Positions 21,161 to 33,743 are shown, counted from the stretch's first letter. The stretch is 64,000 nt of DNA from Rhodeus uyekii (GCA_037043235.1 JAWRVZ010000040.1:3432501-3496500); one strand, 5' to 3'. A program made the numbers and translations. The notes: generated by a model from the letters alone, not told the origin.

Positions 21161-22859
21161 CGCCCGCTGCAGCCTTCGCTGAACCACGCCCCTCTCTCCA
21201 CACTGTCAGAATTATCTAACCCTATTAATTATCTAACGCTTCCTTTGTTTTGATTAAATAGAGATACATTTTAGTTCCCTATGTCGGTTACAGGGCTGGG
21301 GACAAGAAGTTCTGTGCTCTCTCTCCAAATTTTGTTCCCTTTAAAGGGAACTCGCACTGCGTCAAAACGCAATGAGAATGCTTAGCGCGACTACGTCACA
21401 AAGCACGTGTGAAATCGAACCAATGGTGTGAATGTACGTCACAAATGGGATGTGATCATGAACCAGGAAGCTATAAAAGCATCCCAAATACCTGCAGCGG
21501 CAGCTTATGTGTCTTCAGTAAACGCAATATATGAATCGTCTGTCTGGTGTTGTTTGTAAAAAACTCTTGCTAGATTACTCCTTGCCCTCTCTAAATCATG
21601 GGCAGTGATACTGACAATCTGCGTGTTGTGTGCTGTTTGTTTGGGAGCAGAGCAAGCACAGTTAGTGCTTGAGGGCGCCACTTGTGTATGGTGTCATATA
21701 ACAAACGCTCTGCTCCCTCCTGACACTTGTTGAGAGGCACGGCAGCGATATGGGTCTTGGAGGTTGAAAATGGGTATGTAAGAGGGGTTAGAGATGGGCT
21801 CTGCCTTATCTATACCCTCATCTGCCAGATGCACACTTTTTTTCCTGGTTTGGAAGAACGTTAGTTGGTAACTTCTGCCCAGGTGTTGGGCAACAGTAAC
21901 CAAGGAGTTGGAGGTTTTTTGCACTGAAGCTGAAGATGAAGATTTTCCACTTTATTTTTTAGTCTATTAGGAGCTGGTGGAAGTTGTGACTCGCTCTTGC
22001 GAGTTAAAACAGAAGACAAACCAGCTAAAAAGCTAGATGCTCAGTGCATAAATACAATCATTTGAGCATTCCTGCCCTCACAAGAGTAAAACTTCCCATC
22101 AGACAGTCCGCATCAAGCTGCAAAGATTGTGGAAGAAACTGGCCTCCAACCTAAATGAGGTTGGAGTGAATGACTTTTCATTACCATAAAAAAGGAAAGA
22201 AAAGAGAATGGTTTCAGGAAGTTACCAAACAGACGGCAGCGTTCTAATAACCCTTCCCTTCCTCTCTCAGGTCTCATGAGGGGCTGCTGAGCAGGAGCAG
22301 CACCACAACACTTTAAAGCCAGCTAAATCACATATAAAGATGAATAAATCCCCTCCGGGAAGAGAGGGCCACGGTTTCTTTTTACGGTGCCCATCTCCAC
22401 TCGAGTCTCTCAGGGGGCTGTTCTGCCAACCCTGCCACCTCGTGTGTCTCATGGTGCGTCAGTCTTAGGCAAGCCCACTTCAGTGTCTCCCTGAGAAAAA
22501 AAGAGAAGATACTTCCAGAGTTTCCCCTCCGAGAGAAAGGGGGTGGCACTCTCAGCCATAGCCTTCAAAAGGTAAGAAAAATCTGAAGACTGTCCTTATC
22601 ACATAAAGGAGCTAGAGATAAGGCAGAATGCTCTGCTCCCAGGTAAACTGGAGAGAGCTTGCCAGGACAAGGTCGGCCTCAGCTTGATTGCCCCGAGGTA
22701 GATTGCCAGGCAGAGTGTGGTTCACTGATAGTATCCTTCCTTGACGAAACTCCATGGGGAATTCCAATCAGGAGGGATTTCCTGTTCCAGGCAGGGGGCT
22801 CAGAAACCCATTCCTGCCCATAACTGTGGAAACTATGGGTTGGCCTCTGAGGGGGTCCA

Positions 22860-23217
22860 GCTCATAGAATCTGGTCTCTCAACTGAGGTTGTTGAGACCA
22901 TCCTCCACTCCGGAGCTCCCTCTATATGGAAACTGGACACCTTGAAGTGGAGACTCTTCTCTTCTTGGTGTTGCAGTCATCAGGTAAACCCAGTTTCCTG
23001 TCAGATTGGCACCATGCTGGAGATCCCGAAGAAGCGATGTTACCACGTACGTTTGGGTGGCATGTCTTTGGGGAGAGACCCTCTAGTTACACGTTTCCTC
23101 CGTGGTACCCTGAAGCTGAGGCCTGCAAGGTGCCAGCCTGGTATTTGTCCTTGGTCCTCCAGGGCCTATCTCGGGTCCCCTTTGAACCTATTGAGGAGCT
23201 TTCAGTCAAGTTTCTAA
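22860..23217 (+). pseudogene. DIRS tyrosine recombinase fragment
   Basis: The translation contains STEVVETILHSGAPSIWKLD followed by TLKWRLFSSWCCSHQVNPVS, then GRDPLVTRFLRGTLKLRP. The same two blocks appear in the recombinases of the elements at 408-599 and 38421-43388. Intervening residues are missing, so it is internally deleted. Confidence 0.65.
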
Positions 23218-23245
23218 CTTTAAAAGCTCTGTTCCTCCTCCCATT

Positions 23246-24200
23246 AGATTAGATTAGATTCTATTCAACTTTATTGTCATTACACAAGTAAAGGTACAAG
23301 GCAACTAAATGCAGTTTAGGTCTAATCAGAAGTTCAATAGCAGCAAGTGCAGGATATATACAATGGTTGCATAAGTACAGGACATGGATATGTACAAAAT
23401 ATATAGAGAGATGTTTATTACTATAAAAGGATTTAAGGGGTAAAATGCACAATGAATATAATACACAGATCGTTATTACTATAACAGAATTTAAGGTGGG
23501 GGGAGGGGTGTCGCAACATAAGCTCCAGCCATATTTGTTTCTAAGGTTTTGTTTCCTCTGGTGTGACAGGAAACCTTCTGTTGAAATTTGGGTAGCACTG
23601 CCTTTTAAATTAAAGTAAATTTAAGTAAATTTAAATTTAAGTAAAATCACACCCAATAATAAACACGCTTCTGTCCTCCCCGCACATCAGCTAGACCTCA
23701 ACACCCCTCCAGGATCCCGGGTGCTAATGTAGTGGTCTACGTTTCCCTTGTTAGGTCTGCATCATAGCGATGGCGTGGGAATTCTTATTCCCATTGCGTC
23801 TGCATCGATGGAACACAAAATCCCTTGAAAGGACTAATAGTTGTTCCTAAAGGTTGTTACTCTCTCGCATTTGTTGATGTATAATATGTAATTATTTTGG
23901 GGTTTTTGTGTATGTGCAGTTGTTTATGCATGTATATATGTGTATATACATATGTGTTTATGTGGATGTGTGTACGGTTGACTGTGTCTCCCTGTCTCTG
24001 CCTCTCAGTTTTTGTTTTTTTGGCTGTTTCTACTTTGTTTTGATTTTCTATTTGTTTTCTATTTTTTATTTCTTATTGTTTTCTTTTATACTTTATGTAC
24101 AATTTTCTTTCAACCTGTTGTACAGCACTTTGGTTGGCCTTTGGCCATTTTTTAATGTGCTTTATAAATAATCCAAACTTGAACTTGAAACTTGAAACTA
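23246..24200. mobile_element. LINE-tail insertion(s) within the DIRS relic
   Basis: Two pieces are seen. At 23246 repeated attag units are followed by ttcaactttattgtcattac and acaagtaaaggtacaaggca, a familiar fish retroposon end. At about 24105-24200 the text cctgttgtacagcactttgg ... tgtgctttataaata ... cttgaacttgaaacttgaa is a typical LINE 3' end in plus orientation. No RT residues were recognised. Confidence 0.5.
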
Positions 24201-24814
24201 ATGATTGGTTCCCTAAAGAGGGAACAACATGCTGCGTCACACCGCCACACCTTCATCCCCTTCGGCATCTTACTTCAGGCACTTTTAAGCTGCCACTTCT
24301 GGCAATTGGCATGCTTTTATAGCTTCCTGGTTCATTATGTCATCCTGTCTTTGATGTACATTCACACCATAGGTTCATTTTCATACATGCTTTCATACAT
24401 GCTTCATAGTCACGCTAAGTGTTCCCATTGCATTTTCGATGCAGCGACTTGTTCCCTGTTCAGGGAAACAAGATTACATTCGTAACCAAGATGTTTCTGC
24501 TACCCCTAAAGACGGCTAGTATGTAACATGTAGCGTGTGAATCTAGCTCAAATGAGGTTGGATTTATCTGCACATTTAATCACAATGTGTTATGATCAAA
24601 TATGTATATAAATCGGACAAAAGGGGAATTTGGATGTTAACAATTAATTATAACGGATTATAACAATTATTAATATACATGGCTTGATTCAGCCTGCAGA
24701 ATTTCTTTTAATTCTAGAATTAAGTACAAAGGATGAATAGTTGTCCACCAAACAATTCACACCTTGCTCAACTCTTAGAAAGACCTCCTCCTGGGAAAAA
24801 CTAGGTTGCTGCTG

Positions 24815-25265
24815 GAAGTGGTGTTAGGAGGCCAGCAGGGGGTGCTCACCCTGCGGTCTGTGTGGGTCCTAACGCCACAGTATAGTGACGGGGACACTGT
24901 ACTGCAACAAGCACCGTCAATCAGATGAGACGTTAAACCGAGGTCCTGACTCTCAGTGGTCATAAAAAATCCCAGGATGTCCTTCGCAAGAGTAGGGGTT
25001 TAACCCCGGCATTCCTGGCCAAATTTGCCCATTGGCCTTGGTCCATCACGGCCTCCTAATCCCCCCATACTAATTGGCTTCATCACTCTGTCTCCTCTCC
25101 ACCAATAAACTGATGTGTGGTGAGCGTTCTGGCGCAATATGGCTGCCGTCGTATCATCCAGGTGGATGCTGCACATTGGTGGTGGTTGAGGAGATTCCCC
25201 CTCTACTATGTGAAGCGCTTTGAGCTCTGGAAAAGTGCAATATAAATGTAACATTTCTTCTTCTT
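24815..25265 (+). repeat. LINE/SINE 3'-region repeat, copy 2
   Basis: A 450-bp unit begins with gctgctggaagtggtgttag, passes through cagtatagtgacggggacac and the section shared with 20985-21160, and ends gaagcgctttgagctctgga plus a (TTC)n tail. The end layout is typical of a LINE or LINE-mobilised SINE. No ORF is seen. Confidence 0.65.
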
Positions 25266-27035
25266 CTTCTACCTCTTATGGCCACAAAGAATGATCTTTT
25301 CTTTTGTAATAAAGCATATAGCAAAGGTCCACTGTTAAAGTGACTTATGTGTGAGCAGTATAATCACATGTGAATATATCTATTTTAATAAATAAAACTA
25401 AAAACGGTAAACAGAATACATACACAGAATAAAGCGAGAGAGAGAGAAAGAGAGAGAGTGGGAGAGAAAGACAGAGAAAGGCAAATTACAGACAGGTAAC
25501 CTTTTCGAGAGTGATCAAAGAATCAAACCACAACTTATTTAGGCATAAACTCAAGAACTCAATTAAAGATAGCCAAGGAATACTTGTATTTTGTTTCTTT
25601 CTTTGCTGGTTGCGGGTTCGTGCATGTGAAGAATTCTGCGATTTTCTCTGTGTTTGAAAGCTTGCCTGGCGAGTTTGTTGGAATCTGCGGGAAGTTCAAA
25701 TTAGGTTCCTCCTGGAAGCCGAAGAGGAAGAGTGTAAGAATAAGAGAGCATTTTCTTGCTGACGGGCATTTTTAAAGGAGCACACCCATTTTTGCCGAAA
25801 CAGCCAATTTGTGGGAACGAATTGCAGAGCGGTCTCTATTCTCACTTAATTAACATATTTTATGATCTGCCTCATGTGGACAGACTTTTTGGATTTGGAA
25901 TAAAGAAATGGTTTGGTGCATCTTAGTATGACAAAAACCACATCATCGGTTTTTAAATGCCAGTGCGATCGTTTCGAGACTAAACATGATTTGGTTAAGA
26001 TTTACAATAGACGAAGGATACAATAAACGTTGTTTTACATAAGCATTTAAAAATTATAAGCTTTTAAAACTACCAAACATAACTGAAATGATTATAACAT
26101 AAGAGACATGCAACCATATATGGGAATACAGCATATAGAAGTGACAATAGCGGTGCATTCAAGTCACATTGCATATCTTGTGTATTCTGTTAATGCATGT
26201 GTGTCTGTGTGTCTCTCAAGATGGGGGCTGTTTTACGGCTCTCTTTTTTGGAATGTGTGGGTGAGAAGAATGTGTACTCAGAATCTGTGCATAAGAATGG
26301 GGGAATGTATGTTCAGTATCCCCAAAAGGGTGTTAACTTTTCATTTGGTAGACTCTTCAGGGCCACTCTTGCTCAAAGTCAAATATCACAATTATATATT
26401 GGTTTGATAAATCATTTTGAGCCACTGTCCATATGTAACAAACACATAGAAAAATACGTCCTCAATATATGTAAAATAAAGTAATTTTGGTAGTTTGTCA
26501 AAATTTAAGGGTGGCAAAGAGGAGTAAATACAACATACTATTACAGATCTGTCACATCTTTGTTTACTTCCTGCTCTCCTCCCTGTTATCTCAGTCACCT
26601 GTCTCATAATCAATCACCTTGTTAGTCTTGTCAGGTGTGTCTTGTTTCCTCATCTGCCCCAGTCTATATGATGCTTACTTAATTCTTACATGTTTTTTGG
26701 TGAGTTATCAACTATACTTTGTGGGCTATTACATCCTTAAGGTATCCTAATATATGTTTTCTGAATCTCTTTCATTTGGGGGTGTATTCATTTACAAGCT
26801 ACTTGAGCTAAGTAGGTAACTGTTACAATGATAGCAGATAAATATATATTCAAGACATTCTATTTCAGTAAAACAAACAAACTGAAATAGATTAAATAAA
26901 TAAATTGTTGCCCTATCTAGGTAAACAAAATGTTTTAAAATTCTCTCTTGCACATCACTTAAAATAGAGCCTACAACATTGAATATTGACACACTGACAC
27001 AGGATGTAATGTCTGTTTTTGTTTGTTTGGCAGTG
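25266..27035. other. No firm gene; possible decayed paralogue territory
   Basis: The region contains a GA-rich microsatellite (25436-25475), an LTR-like fragment (about 26550-26680) and short ORFs that I could not match. Because 27040-27200 resembles the 3' end of gene 1, upstream exons of a paralogue may once have been here, but I found no Ig motif. Confidence 0.4.
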
Positions 27036-27039
27036 TTGA

Positions 27040-27200
27040 GTTGCCTAGCACTGAAGCTTCTACTATCAGACAAGGGAAAGAGAAACTAAGCCCTGATTTT
27101 CACTCTGAGGCCAGCACTGCCATCTTCTGACTAAACTTACAAACACACATATACCTGACACATTCATCATAACATCTAATTGTTTATATACAGTATGTGG
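27040..27200 (+). pseudogene. Remnant resembling the 3' end of gene 1
   Basis: The segment gaaactaagccctgattttc followed by ctctgaggccagcact lines up with gaaactaagcccttattttc and actgaggtcagcac at about 14163-14203 just after the stop of gene 1. A splice acceptor-like ttggcag precedes it at 27035, matching the tttttag acceptor of the last exon of gene 1. The simplest reading is a duplicated and mostly lost paralogue. Confidence 0.6.
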
Positions 27201-27903
27201 AGCCCAGAATTGGTTGTAACAAAGGTTCAGTTGTAACACTTCAGTTTAATGACATTTGAAGTTGAAGTTTCTGGGTAGAGATATAAGGAATTTATCAGAC
27301 CAAAATGATTGTGGTAGAAACATTCTAAAATTTATTTCTAAAATAAATGATGTATAGCATTTAAAACCGCAGATTCTTGTTTCTTTCAACACTTTCACCT
27401 AAATGGGGAAAATAAAATGACTGAGCAGACAGAACAGGATGTAACAATCTATCCATCCGACTAGACTAAACAGTATAGGTAGTATAAGGTAAGTGTCAGG
27501 GAGGGTCAGAGACGGATTCAATTGCAATATGATGAAGTTTATTGGAAACACAAATGAATAATGTCCGGGAAATGGCTGGCGGTGACGCAGGGACTCAATG
27601 GGCTTGACGGTGAAGACAGCGTGCGGTGAATAATCCCAGAGTGGTGGTGAGCGTGAACACAGGACGACAGGAAACACAGGAACTCAGGAACACGACGTCA
27701 CAGGACCACAGGAATGACAGGCACGGGATCATAGGAAGAACAACGACTCGACAACATGGTGAGGGTGAGAAGGGAACTAAATAGGCAGAGCAGATGGATG
27801 TCAGGTGTGAGTGAGTGATCAGCGACCTCACATACACACACAGGCAGTAACTAGGAGACAACGAATTCATGAACCGTGACAGTACCCCCCCCCCCCCCCC
27901 CCC

Positions 27904-29650
27904 TTAGGAGCGTCTCTCGACGCTCCCAGGGGAACTTACCTGTCGATTGTAGTCATCGATAAGGGAATGATCCAGTATGTCCCTGGCAGGCACCCAACTT
28001 CTCTCCTCTGGACCGTACCCCTCCCAGTCCACCAAGTACTGGAATCCGCGTCCCCTCCTTCTTGAATCCAGAATACGATTTACCGAATAAGTTGGTTCCC
28101 CGTCTACGAGACGCGGCGGTGGGGGAACCGGGGTGGGCGGATTAATAGGAGAATGAATAATGGGCTTTATTTTGGACACATGAAAGGCGGCATGGATCCT
28201 CCCGTACGCGGGAGGTAGTTTGAGGCGGACTGTCACCGGGCTAATGATTTTGGTGACAGGGAACGGGCCGATGAATTTAGGAGCAAGTTTGTTACATACG
28301 GAGCGGAGAGGAATATCTTTGGAAGAAAGCCACACTTTTTGACCAACGACGTAGATGGGAGGCTTCGACCGGTGGCGATCAGCCTGAGCCTTGGTGCGCG
28401 CTCCCACCTGCAGTAGAGTCTCCCGGGCTCTACTCCAAGTGCGATGGCACCTCTGGATGAATGCGTGAGCGGAGGGGACCGCGACTTCGGATTCCAGACT
28501 GGGAAAGATAGGTGGCTGGTACCCTAAACTACATTCAAAAGGCGACAGGCCCGTGGATGATACTGGTAACGAGTTATGCGCATACTCAACCCACGGGAGT
28601 TGCTGGCTCCAGGAAGCAGGATTCTGGGACGCGGTACACCGTAAACACCTCTCGAGATCTTGGTTGGCCCGCTCGGTCTGGCCGTTGCTCTGGGGATGGA
28701 AACCCGAAGACAGACTCACACTCGCACCCACTAGTTTACAAAATTCTCTCCAAAATGTAGAAATAAATTGGGGCCCTCTGTCAGAGACCACGTCTGTCGG
28801 GAGGCCATGAATGCGAAAGACGTGTTCAATGACAGCTGCCGCTGTCTCCTTAGCTGAGGGTAGTTTGGGTAAGGGTATAAAATGTGCAGCCTTCGAGAAC
28901 CGGTCCACTACGGTCAAAACAACCGTATTCCCCTGGGAGGGTGGGAGGGCGGTGACGAAATCTAGCGCTATGTGGGACCAGGGTCTCGAAGGCACTGACA
29001 GCGGCTGAAGCAACCCATCTGGTGCACGGTTGGAAGTATTACCCTGGGCACAAACTGCGCAAGCCAATACAAAATCTCGCATGTCACGGAACATCTTCGG
29101 CCACCAGAATCGTTGTTTAACCAAGAAACTGGTGCGAATGATTCCTGGATGACAAGCTACCTTAGAACAGTGACTCCACTGGAGGACCTCGGATCTGACT
29201 CTCTCCGGTACGAACAACCGACTAGGTGGGCCCCCGGGCGGAGGCGTTTCCCCTTCTAAGGCCGATTTGACCTTCGCTTCGACCTCCCATATGAGTGTGG
29301 AAACAATGAGTTTCTCTGGAAAAATACACTCGGGAGTGGACGGGCGTTCGGAGCGATCAAAAACGCGAGATAAAGCATCGGGCTTGATGTTTTTGGAACC
29401 CGGGCGGTACGATAGTAAAAAGTCAAAACGTCCGAAAAAAAGGGCCCACCGAGCCTGCCTGGAGTTAAGTCTTTTGGCTGTTCTAATGTATTCTAAGTTC
29501 TTGTGATCAGTCCAAACTAGAAAAGGCCCCCCTGACCCCTCTAACCAGTGGCGCCACTCCTCCAACGCTAGCTTGACTGCCAACAATTCTCGGTTACCAA
29601 TATCATAGTTACGCTCTGCTGGGGATAAACGATGATAAAAAAAACGCGCA
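27904..29650 (-). pseudogene. Gypsy RNase H end, integrase and chromodomain
   Basis: After the frameshift the ORF reads [20 protein letters not shown] and [11 protein letters not shown] (RNase H), then an HHCC zinc-binding region with HCSKVACH and CAVC. The integrase core follows: ALDFVTALP (D), VSDRGPQF (D) and [13 protein letters not shown] (E), all three catalytic residues present. The C-terminus has a chromodomain, [19 protein letters not shown], placing the element in the chromovirus branch of Ty3/Gypsy. It ends at the polypurine tract next to the 3' LTR. Confidence 0.93.
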
Positions 29651-30793
29651 CGGGTGCATCTTATCGTCCGAGGAAGAGCGCTGGGAGAGAACCGCACCTA
29701 CCCCCACCTCTGAAGTGTCGACCTCCACCACGAACTGCCGTGTGGGATCAGGGGCGATCAGGATGGGAGCCGAAATGAAGCGGCTCTTGAGTTTGGAGAA
29801 CGCCGCTTCGGCGGCGTTGCACCACCTGAACCTAGTTCTGGGGGAGGTCAAGGCTGTCAGAGGAGCGGCTAGTTGGCTGAAATTACGAATGAAACGTCGG
29901 TAGAAATTGGCGAACCCCAGGAACCTCAGCAGGGCCTTGCGAGAGTCCAGGGTTGGCCATTCCACCACAGCCTTAACCTTGTCGGGATCCATGCGCACTC
30001 CCTCCGACGAGATGATGTACCCTAAGAAAGGAACAGACTGTGCATGAAAAACGCATTTCTCCGCCTTGACAAAAAGCCCATTCTGTAGTAACCGTTGGAG
30101 CACTCGTCGGACGTGTTGCACATGTTCCTGGAGAGACGAAGAAAATATCAGTATGTCATCCAGGTAAACATACGTGAACTGATCTATCATGTCTCTCAAC
30201 ACGTCATTGACGAGTGCTTGGAAGACAGCTGGGGAGTTGGACAGTCCAAAAGGCATGACCAAGTATTCAAAATGGCCCTTAGGGGTATTAAATGCTGTCT
30301 TCCATTCATCACCCTCTCTTATGCGGACCAAATGATATGCATTACGTAAATCCAATTTCGTGAACACAGATGCTCCCTGCAACCTCTCGAACGCTGAAGA
30401 CATCAACGGCAAGGGATAGGTGTTCTTTACCGTGATGTTGTTCAGCCCTCGGTAGTCAATACAAGGTCGCAGAGAACCATCCTTCTTTCCCACAAAAAAG
30501 AATCCCGCCCCCGCCGGAGAAGAAGAGGGGCGGATGAACCCGGTAGCTAAAGAATCAGAAATGTATTTCTCCATGGCCTCCCTTTTAGGAGTGGAAAGCG
30601 AGTATAATTTGCCTGGCAAGATATCTATAGCACAGTCGTAGGGACGATGCGGAGGTAGAGAAGCAGCCCGAGACTTACTGAACACTTCCTTCAGGTCGAG
30701 GTACTCCGGGGGCACGTTAGACAAAATTCGTCGGCTCCTCCTGCAACAAAGAACTAGACACAGACGACCATGCAGACACAAGACAAGAGGCAT
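29609..30793 (-). pseudogene. Gypsy reverse transcriptase and start of RNase H
   Basis: A 394-codon ORF carries RT motifs in order: [48 protein letters not shown] and [11 protein letters not shown] with the catalytic YLDD, then FLGYIIS. The RNase H start, [19 protein letters not shown], has its first catalytic Asp. The frame is then lost at about 29650, in an oligo-A run, and RNase H continues in another frame. It lies between the protease and integrase parts. Confidence 0.92.
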
Positions 30794-32042
30794 GGCACTG
30801 ATGACTCCAGTTCATGGTGTTGTGTCCGCAGTCAACCCTGGGATTGTGTTTGGCTAACCAAGGATGACCGAGGACGATGGGTACCGAGGGGGAGTCAGTG
30901 ATGAAAAAGTCTATGGTCTCAATATGATTACCTGCGGTGGTGAGGCTGAGGGGAATGGTTTTATAAGAAATGTCCGGTAAGCTTTGGCCACCTAGGGCGT
31001 TGACGGCGATGGGATGTGGGAGAGGTTTGGTGGATATCTTGAGTTGACGTGCAAGAGTGCGATCCATAAGGTTGCAGTAAGTCAGTAACCCCCTCCCTAC
31101 TGGCGGGCGCTGGCTTTTACTGGGCAGTGGAGGATAAAGTGCCCTTCTCCTCCACAGTAAATACAGAGCCCCTGGGCTCTGTGACGTTCTCTCTCCTCCT
31201 GGGAAAGCCGAGCTCGACCAACCTGCATGGGCTCGGGAACGAAGGTGGGGGCTGACCACATCAGGATGGTGGATGGGGGGTATCGCCGAGGACCCTGGAC
31301 CTGTAGGGGGGAGTGATCGAAGCCTGCCCCGCTCCAGCTGGGCATCGACTCGCAGAGCCAGTTCGATGAGTTCGTTAAGTCCTGTGGGAAGGTCCAGGGT
31401 GTAAATCTCTTGTTGGACGCGGTCAGCCAGCCCATGCAGGAACCTGTCCCACTGCGCCTCCTCGTTCCATTTGCAGTCAGCCGCGAGTGTCCAGAACTCA
31501 ATGGAATAATCCGAAACCGAACGGTTTCCCTGTCTCAGATCCGACAGTTTGCGTGCTGCCTCGCGACCGACCGCTGACCGGTCAAAGACTCTTCTCAACT
31601 CCTCCGCAAAGGTCTGGAACGAGGAGCAGCAAGGATCTTGGTTCTCCCACACCGCCGTTCCCCATTTGGCTGCTCGTCCCGAGAGCAGCGTTATGACCAG
31701 GGCTACTTTGGCTTGTTCGGATGCATATGTCTGTGGCTGGAGAGAAAAAAAAATTGAGCATTTAGTGAGGAATGGTCTGCATGCATCAGGCTCACCGGCA
31801 TAACGTTCCGGGGGTGGAAGATGTGGTTCCTGCTGCCCTGCGGGACGGCTGGTGGTGGGGGGAACTGGCGGTGGGTCTTGCGCAGCGGGAACAGGCAGTT
31901 GTTGAAGTCTATTTGTGAGCTCGGACACCTGCGCCACCAACGTTTGTACGGCGCGCCCAGTGGCTAGCATCTGCTCATTTGCTGGTCTAGGCGCGCCATG
32001 TTGTTGGATACAAAGTCCTGCCAGCTGGGGTTACTTGCTGAA
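30717..32042 (-). pseudogene. Gypsy gag and protease region, frameshifted
   Basis: A gag start, MDSASNPSWQDFVSNNMARL, lies just inside the 5' LTR but stops after about 27 residues. The main capsid-like part continues in another frame from about 31970 (LATGRAVQTLVAQVSELTNR). The zinc knuckle CIYCGGEGHFILHC sits in a third frame at about 31110-31165. Downstream, the protease-like segment reads MDRTLARQL ... PIVLGHPWLAKHNP, but the expected D-S/T-G catalytic triplet before MDRT is absent, replaced by GRGLLTYCN. These breaks imply no functional Gag-protease product. Confidence 0.85.
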
Positions 32043-32574
32043 TCCATGGGAGTCGTTCTGTCAGGGAGAGTCAGAGACGGATTCAATTGCAATATGATGA
32101 AGCTTATTGGAAACACAAATGAATAATGTCCGGGAAATGGCTGGCGGTGACGCAGGGACTCAATGGGCTCGACGGTGAAGACAGCGTGCGGTGAATAATC
32201 CCAGAGTGGTGGTGAGCGTGAACACAGGACGACAGGAAACACAGGAACTCAGGAACACGACGTCACAGGACCACAGGAATGACAGGCACGGGATCATAGG
32301 AAGAACAACGACTCGACAACATGGTGAGGGTGAGAAGGGAACTAAATAGGCAGAGCAGATGGATGTCAGGTGTGAAGGATAATGATGATGAGTGAGTGAT
32401 CAGCGACCACGCCTCCTACACTCACCTCACTTACACACACACACAGGCAGTAACTAGGAGACAACGAATTCATGAACCGTGACAGTAAGAGTTGATGTCT
32501 AAAGTTTCTGAAAGTCACTAACACACATACACGCACTGTTTTTTGTTTTGTTTTTTTTAATCCATGTGTAACCC

Positions 32575-32794
32575 CAGTAAGGTTCATTATTAAACATGTA
32601 ACCTGCCATCTATGTAATATTATAACCCATATTTCAATATCTTAACTGTGTATACTCTGTTGAGAGACCTATGTACTGTCCCTTTAACAGTTCCAAGAAA
32701 CTATCCTTTTTGTTTGTGATGTACTGTCTACAAATGTATTTTGCACCACATGTTTGTTCCTTTTTTGGTGATTGGTTAGTTTAAGTATTCCCAC
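32575..32794 (+). mobile_element. Left part of an LTR split by the 12.7-kb hAT-like element
   Basis: TG-starting sequence here (candidates tgtaacc at about 32570 or 32598) runs up to ccctatag at 32795. The same ccctatag resumes at 45512, after which the sequence continues as LTR to 46284, directly followed by a primer binding site. The two pieces are therefore one LTR divided by an insertion. Confidence 0.6.
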
Positions 32795-33093
32795 CCCTAT
32801 AGCATAGGCGGAGTTTGGGTTCAATGCCCCCCCCAGACTAGAGCCAATTAATGCCTGCCTTGCGCTTTGAATATTTTATTTATTTATTACAGAATTCATA
32901 TTTTCTCGTTTTATTTGTCTTATTAGTTCTGTGTGTAGAATGAGTAAGATATGGCTAATTAATGTTTAATTGCTGTATTTAATTTTTTTATTACTGTAGC
33001 TTATTACATTCTCCCGCAATTTGCGAATCTCAAAGTATCGCAGTACGTGAGTGGACGCTCTTCTCGTTCTATTTTACGCGCTGAATAAACAAT

Positions 33094-33208
33094 ATGGACA
33101 TTCATAGTTTTTTTAATAAATCCACTACTAAAAGTATCAAATCTATCTTAAGAGAAGATAGTGGACATCTACGCATCTCGAAAAAGGAGGCGGATTCTTC
33201 TGCATTAG
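33094..33208 (+). CDS. Possible first exon of hAT transposase
   Basis: The exon reads MDIHSFFNKSTTKSIKSILR and ends at a strong donor (ttag|gtaaga) in phase 1. A short N-terminus of the form MDIxSFF is common at the start of TTF-type/ZMYM-like hAT transposases. No second exon with a TTF zinc finger or the dimerisation domain was found within the element, so it is a stranded 5' exon. Confidence 0.45.
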
Positions 33209-33476
33209 GTAAGATATTGTAATGTCTGAAGTAGTTCTATGACAGGTCAAGGGAGACTCGGTTTATGAACTTTAATCAGAACAAAAAAGAACACACTGTA
33301 ACAAGCGTACCCGTCTAACACACTCGCTTTTTTTCACCTCACTTCTGAACTCCCCTATCACTGCCAATACAAAACAAAACAGCAACTATAAAGAGTCTGT
33401 TCTATTCGCTATTCTTTGTATAAAGTCATTGTTCATTGTAAAAGTATTTTATATGTAGAATGTATGCACTGTAAAA

Positions 33477-33743
33477 AAAATTCTCGTAAAAAAACGGTAA
33501 ATGACTGGCAGCTACGGCTGCCAAACAAAAACCATAAAATTAAAGTAAAATATCTTAATTCAAATAAAGTGCAAAAACAATAATTTTACAGAAATTTTCA
33601 TTAAAAATTGTAGTGAAAAAACATGTTATTTCACAGATTTTTCCCGTGTTTAAAGTAAGATATTTTACCTTTTTTTTTTACGGTTTTTGTTTGGCAGCCG
33701 TAGCTGACAGTCATTTACCGTTTTTTATGATTTTTTTACAGTG
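33477..33743. mobile_element. MITE with ~65-bp inverted repeats (CACTGTAAAA termini)
   Basis: The left arm contains ggtaaatgactggcagctac and ggctgccaaacaaaaacc. The right arm contains the reverse complement (ggtttttgtttggcagccgt, agctgacagtcatttacc). Ends are CACTGTAAAA and TTTTACAGTG. No clear target duplication was found, so the superfamily is undecided. Confidence 0.75.

Larger units (their letters stand above)
21337..24490 (+). mobile_element. Decayed DIRS-like retrotransposon
   Basis: The left inverted repeat starts gttccctttaaagggaactc and includes cactgcgtcaaaacgcaatg. The right one, read from about 24490 backwards, has the palindromic ttccctgaacagggaac followed by aagtcgctgcatcg and aaaatgcaatggga. 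The layouts match each other and the DIRS element at 38421-43388. Inside are a gag start at about 21598 (MGSDTDNLRVVC) and a recombinase fragment at 22860-23217. A LINE tail has been inserted at about 23240-24200. RT motifs were not recognised, so the middle is badly decayed. Confidence 0.65.
27494..32484 (-). mobile_element. Chromodomain Gypsy (Ty3-type) LTR retrotransposon with TSD
   Basis: The LTRs are 27494-27881 (388 bp) and 32059-32484 (426 bp). Each starts tgtcaggg and ends cgtgaca. The 5-bp target duplication gtaag is perfect (27489-27493 and 32485-32489). A run of 19 C at 27885-27903 is the polypurine tract on the minus strand. Gag, protease-like, RT, RNase H, integrase and chromodomain parts follow in the usual order on the minus strand, but the frame is broken at several places. 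The left LTR lacks about 38 bp present in the right one (near 32370-32430), and there are a few point differences, so the insertion is older than the one at 4642. Confidence 0.95.

Noticed and set aside
23908..24171. ORF rich in Tyr, Val, Cys and Phe
   Set aside because: It is a translation of TGTA/TTTT low-complexity DNA at a LINE tail.
26108..26484. Two overlapping ORFs that might be paralogue exons
   Set aside because: No Ig-type cysteine spacing, no flanking splice sites in phase, and no similarity to gene 1 exons.
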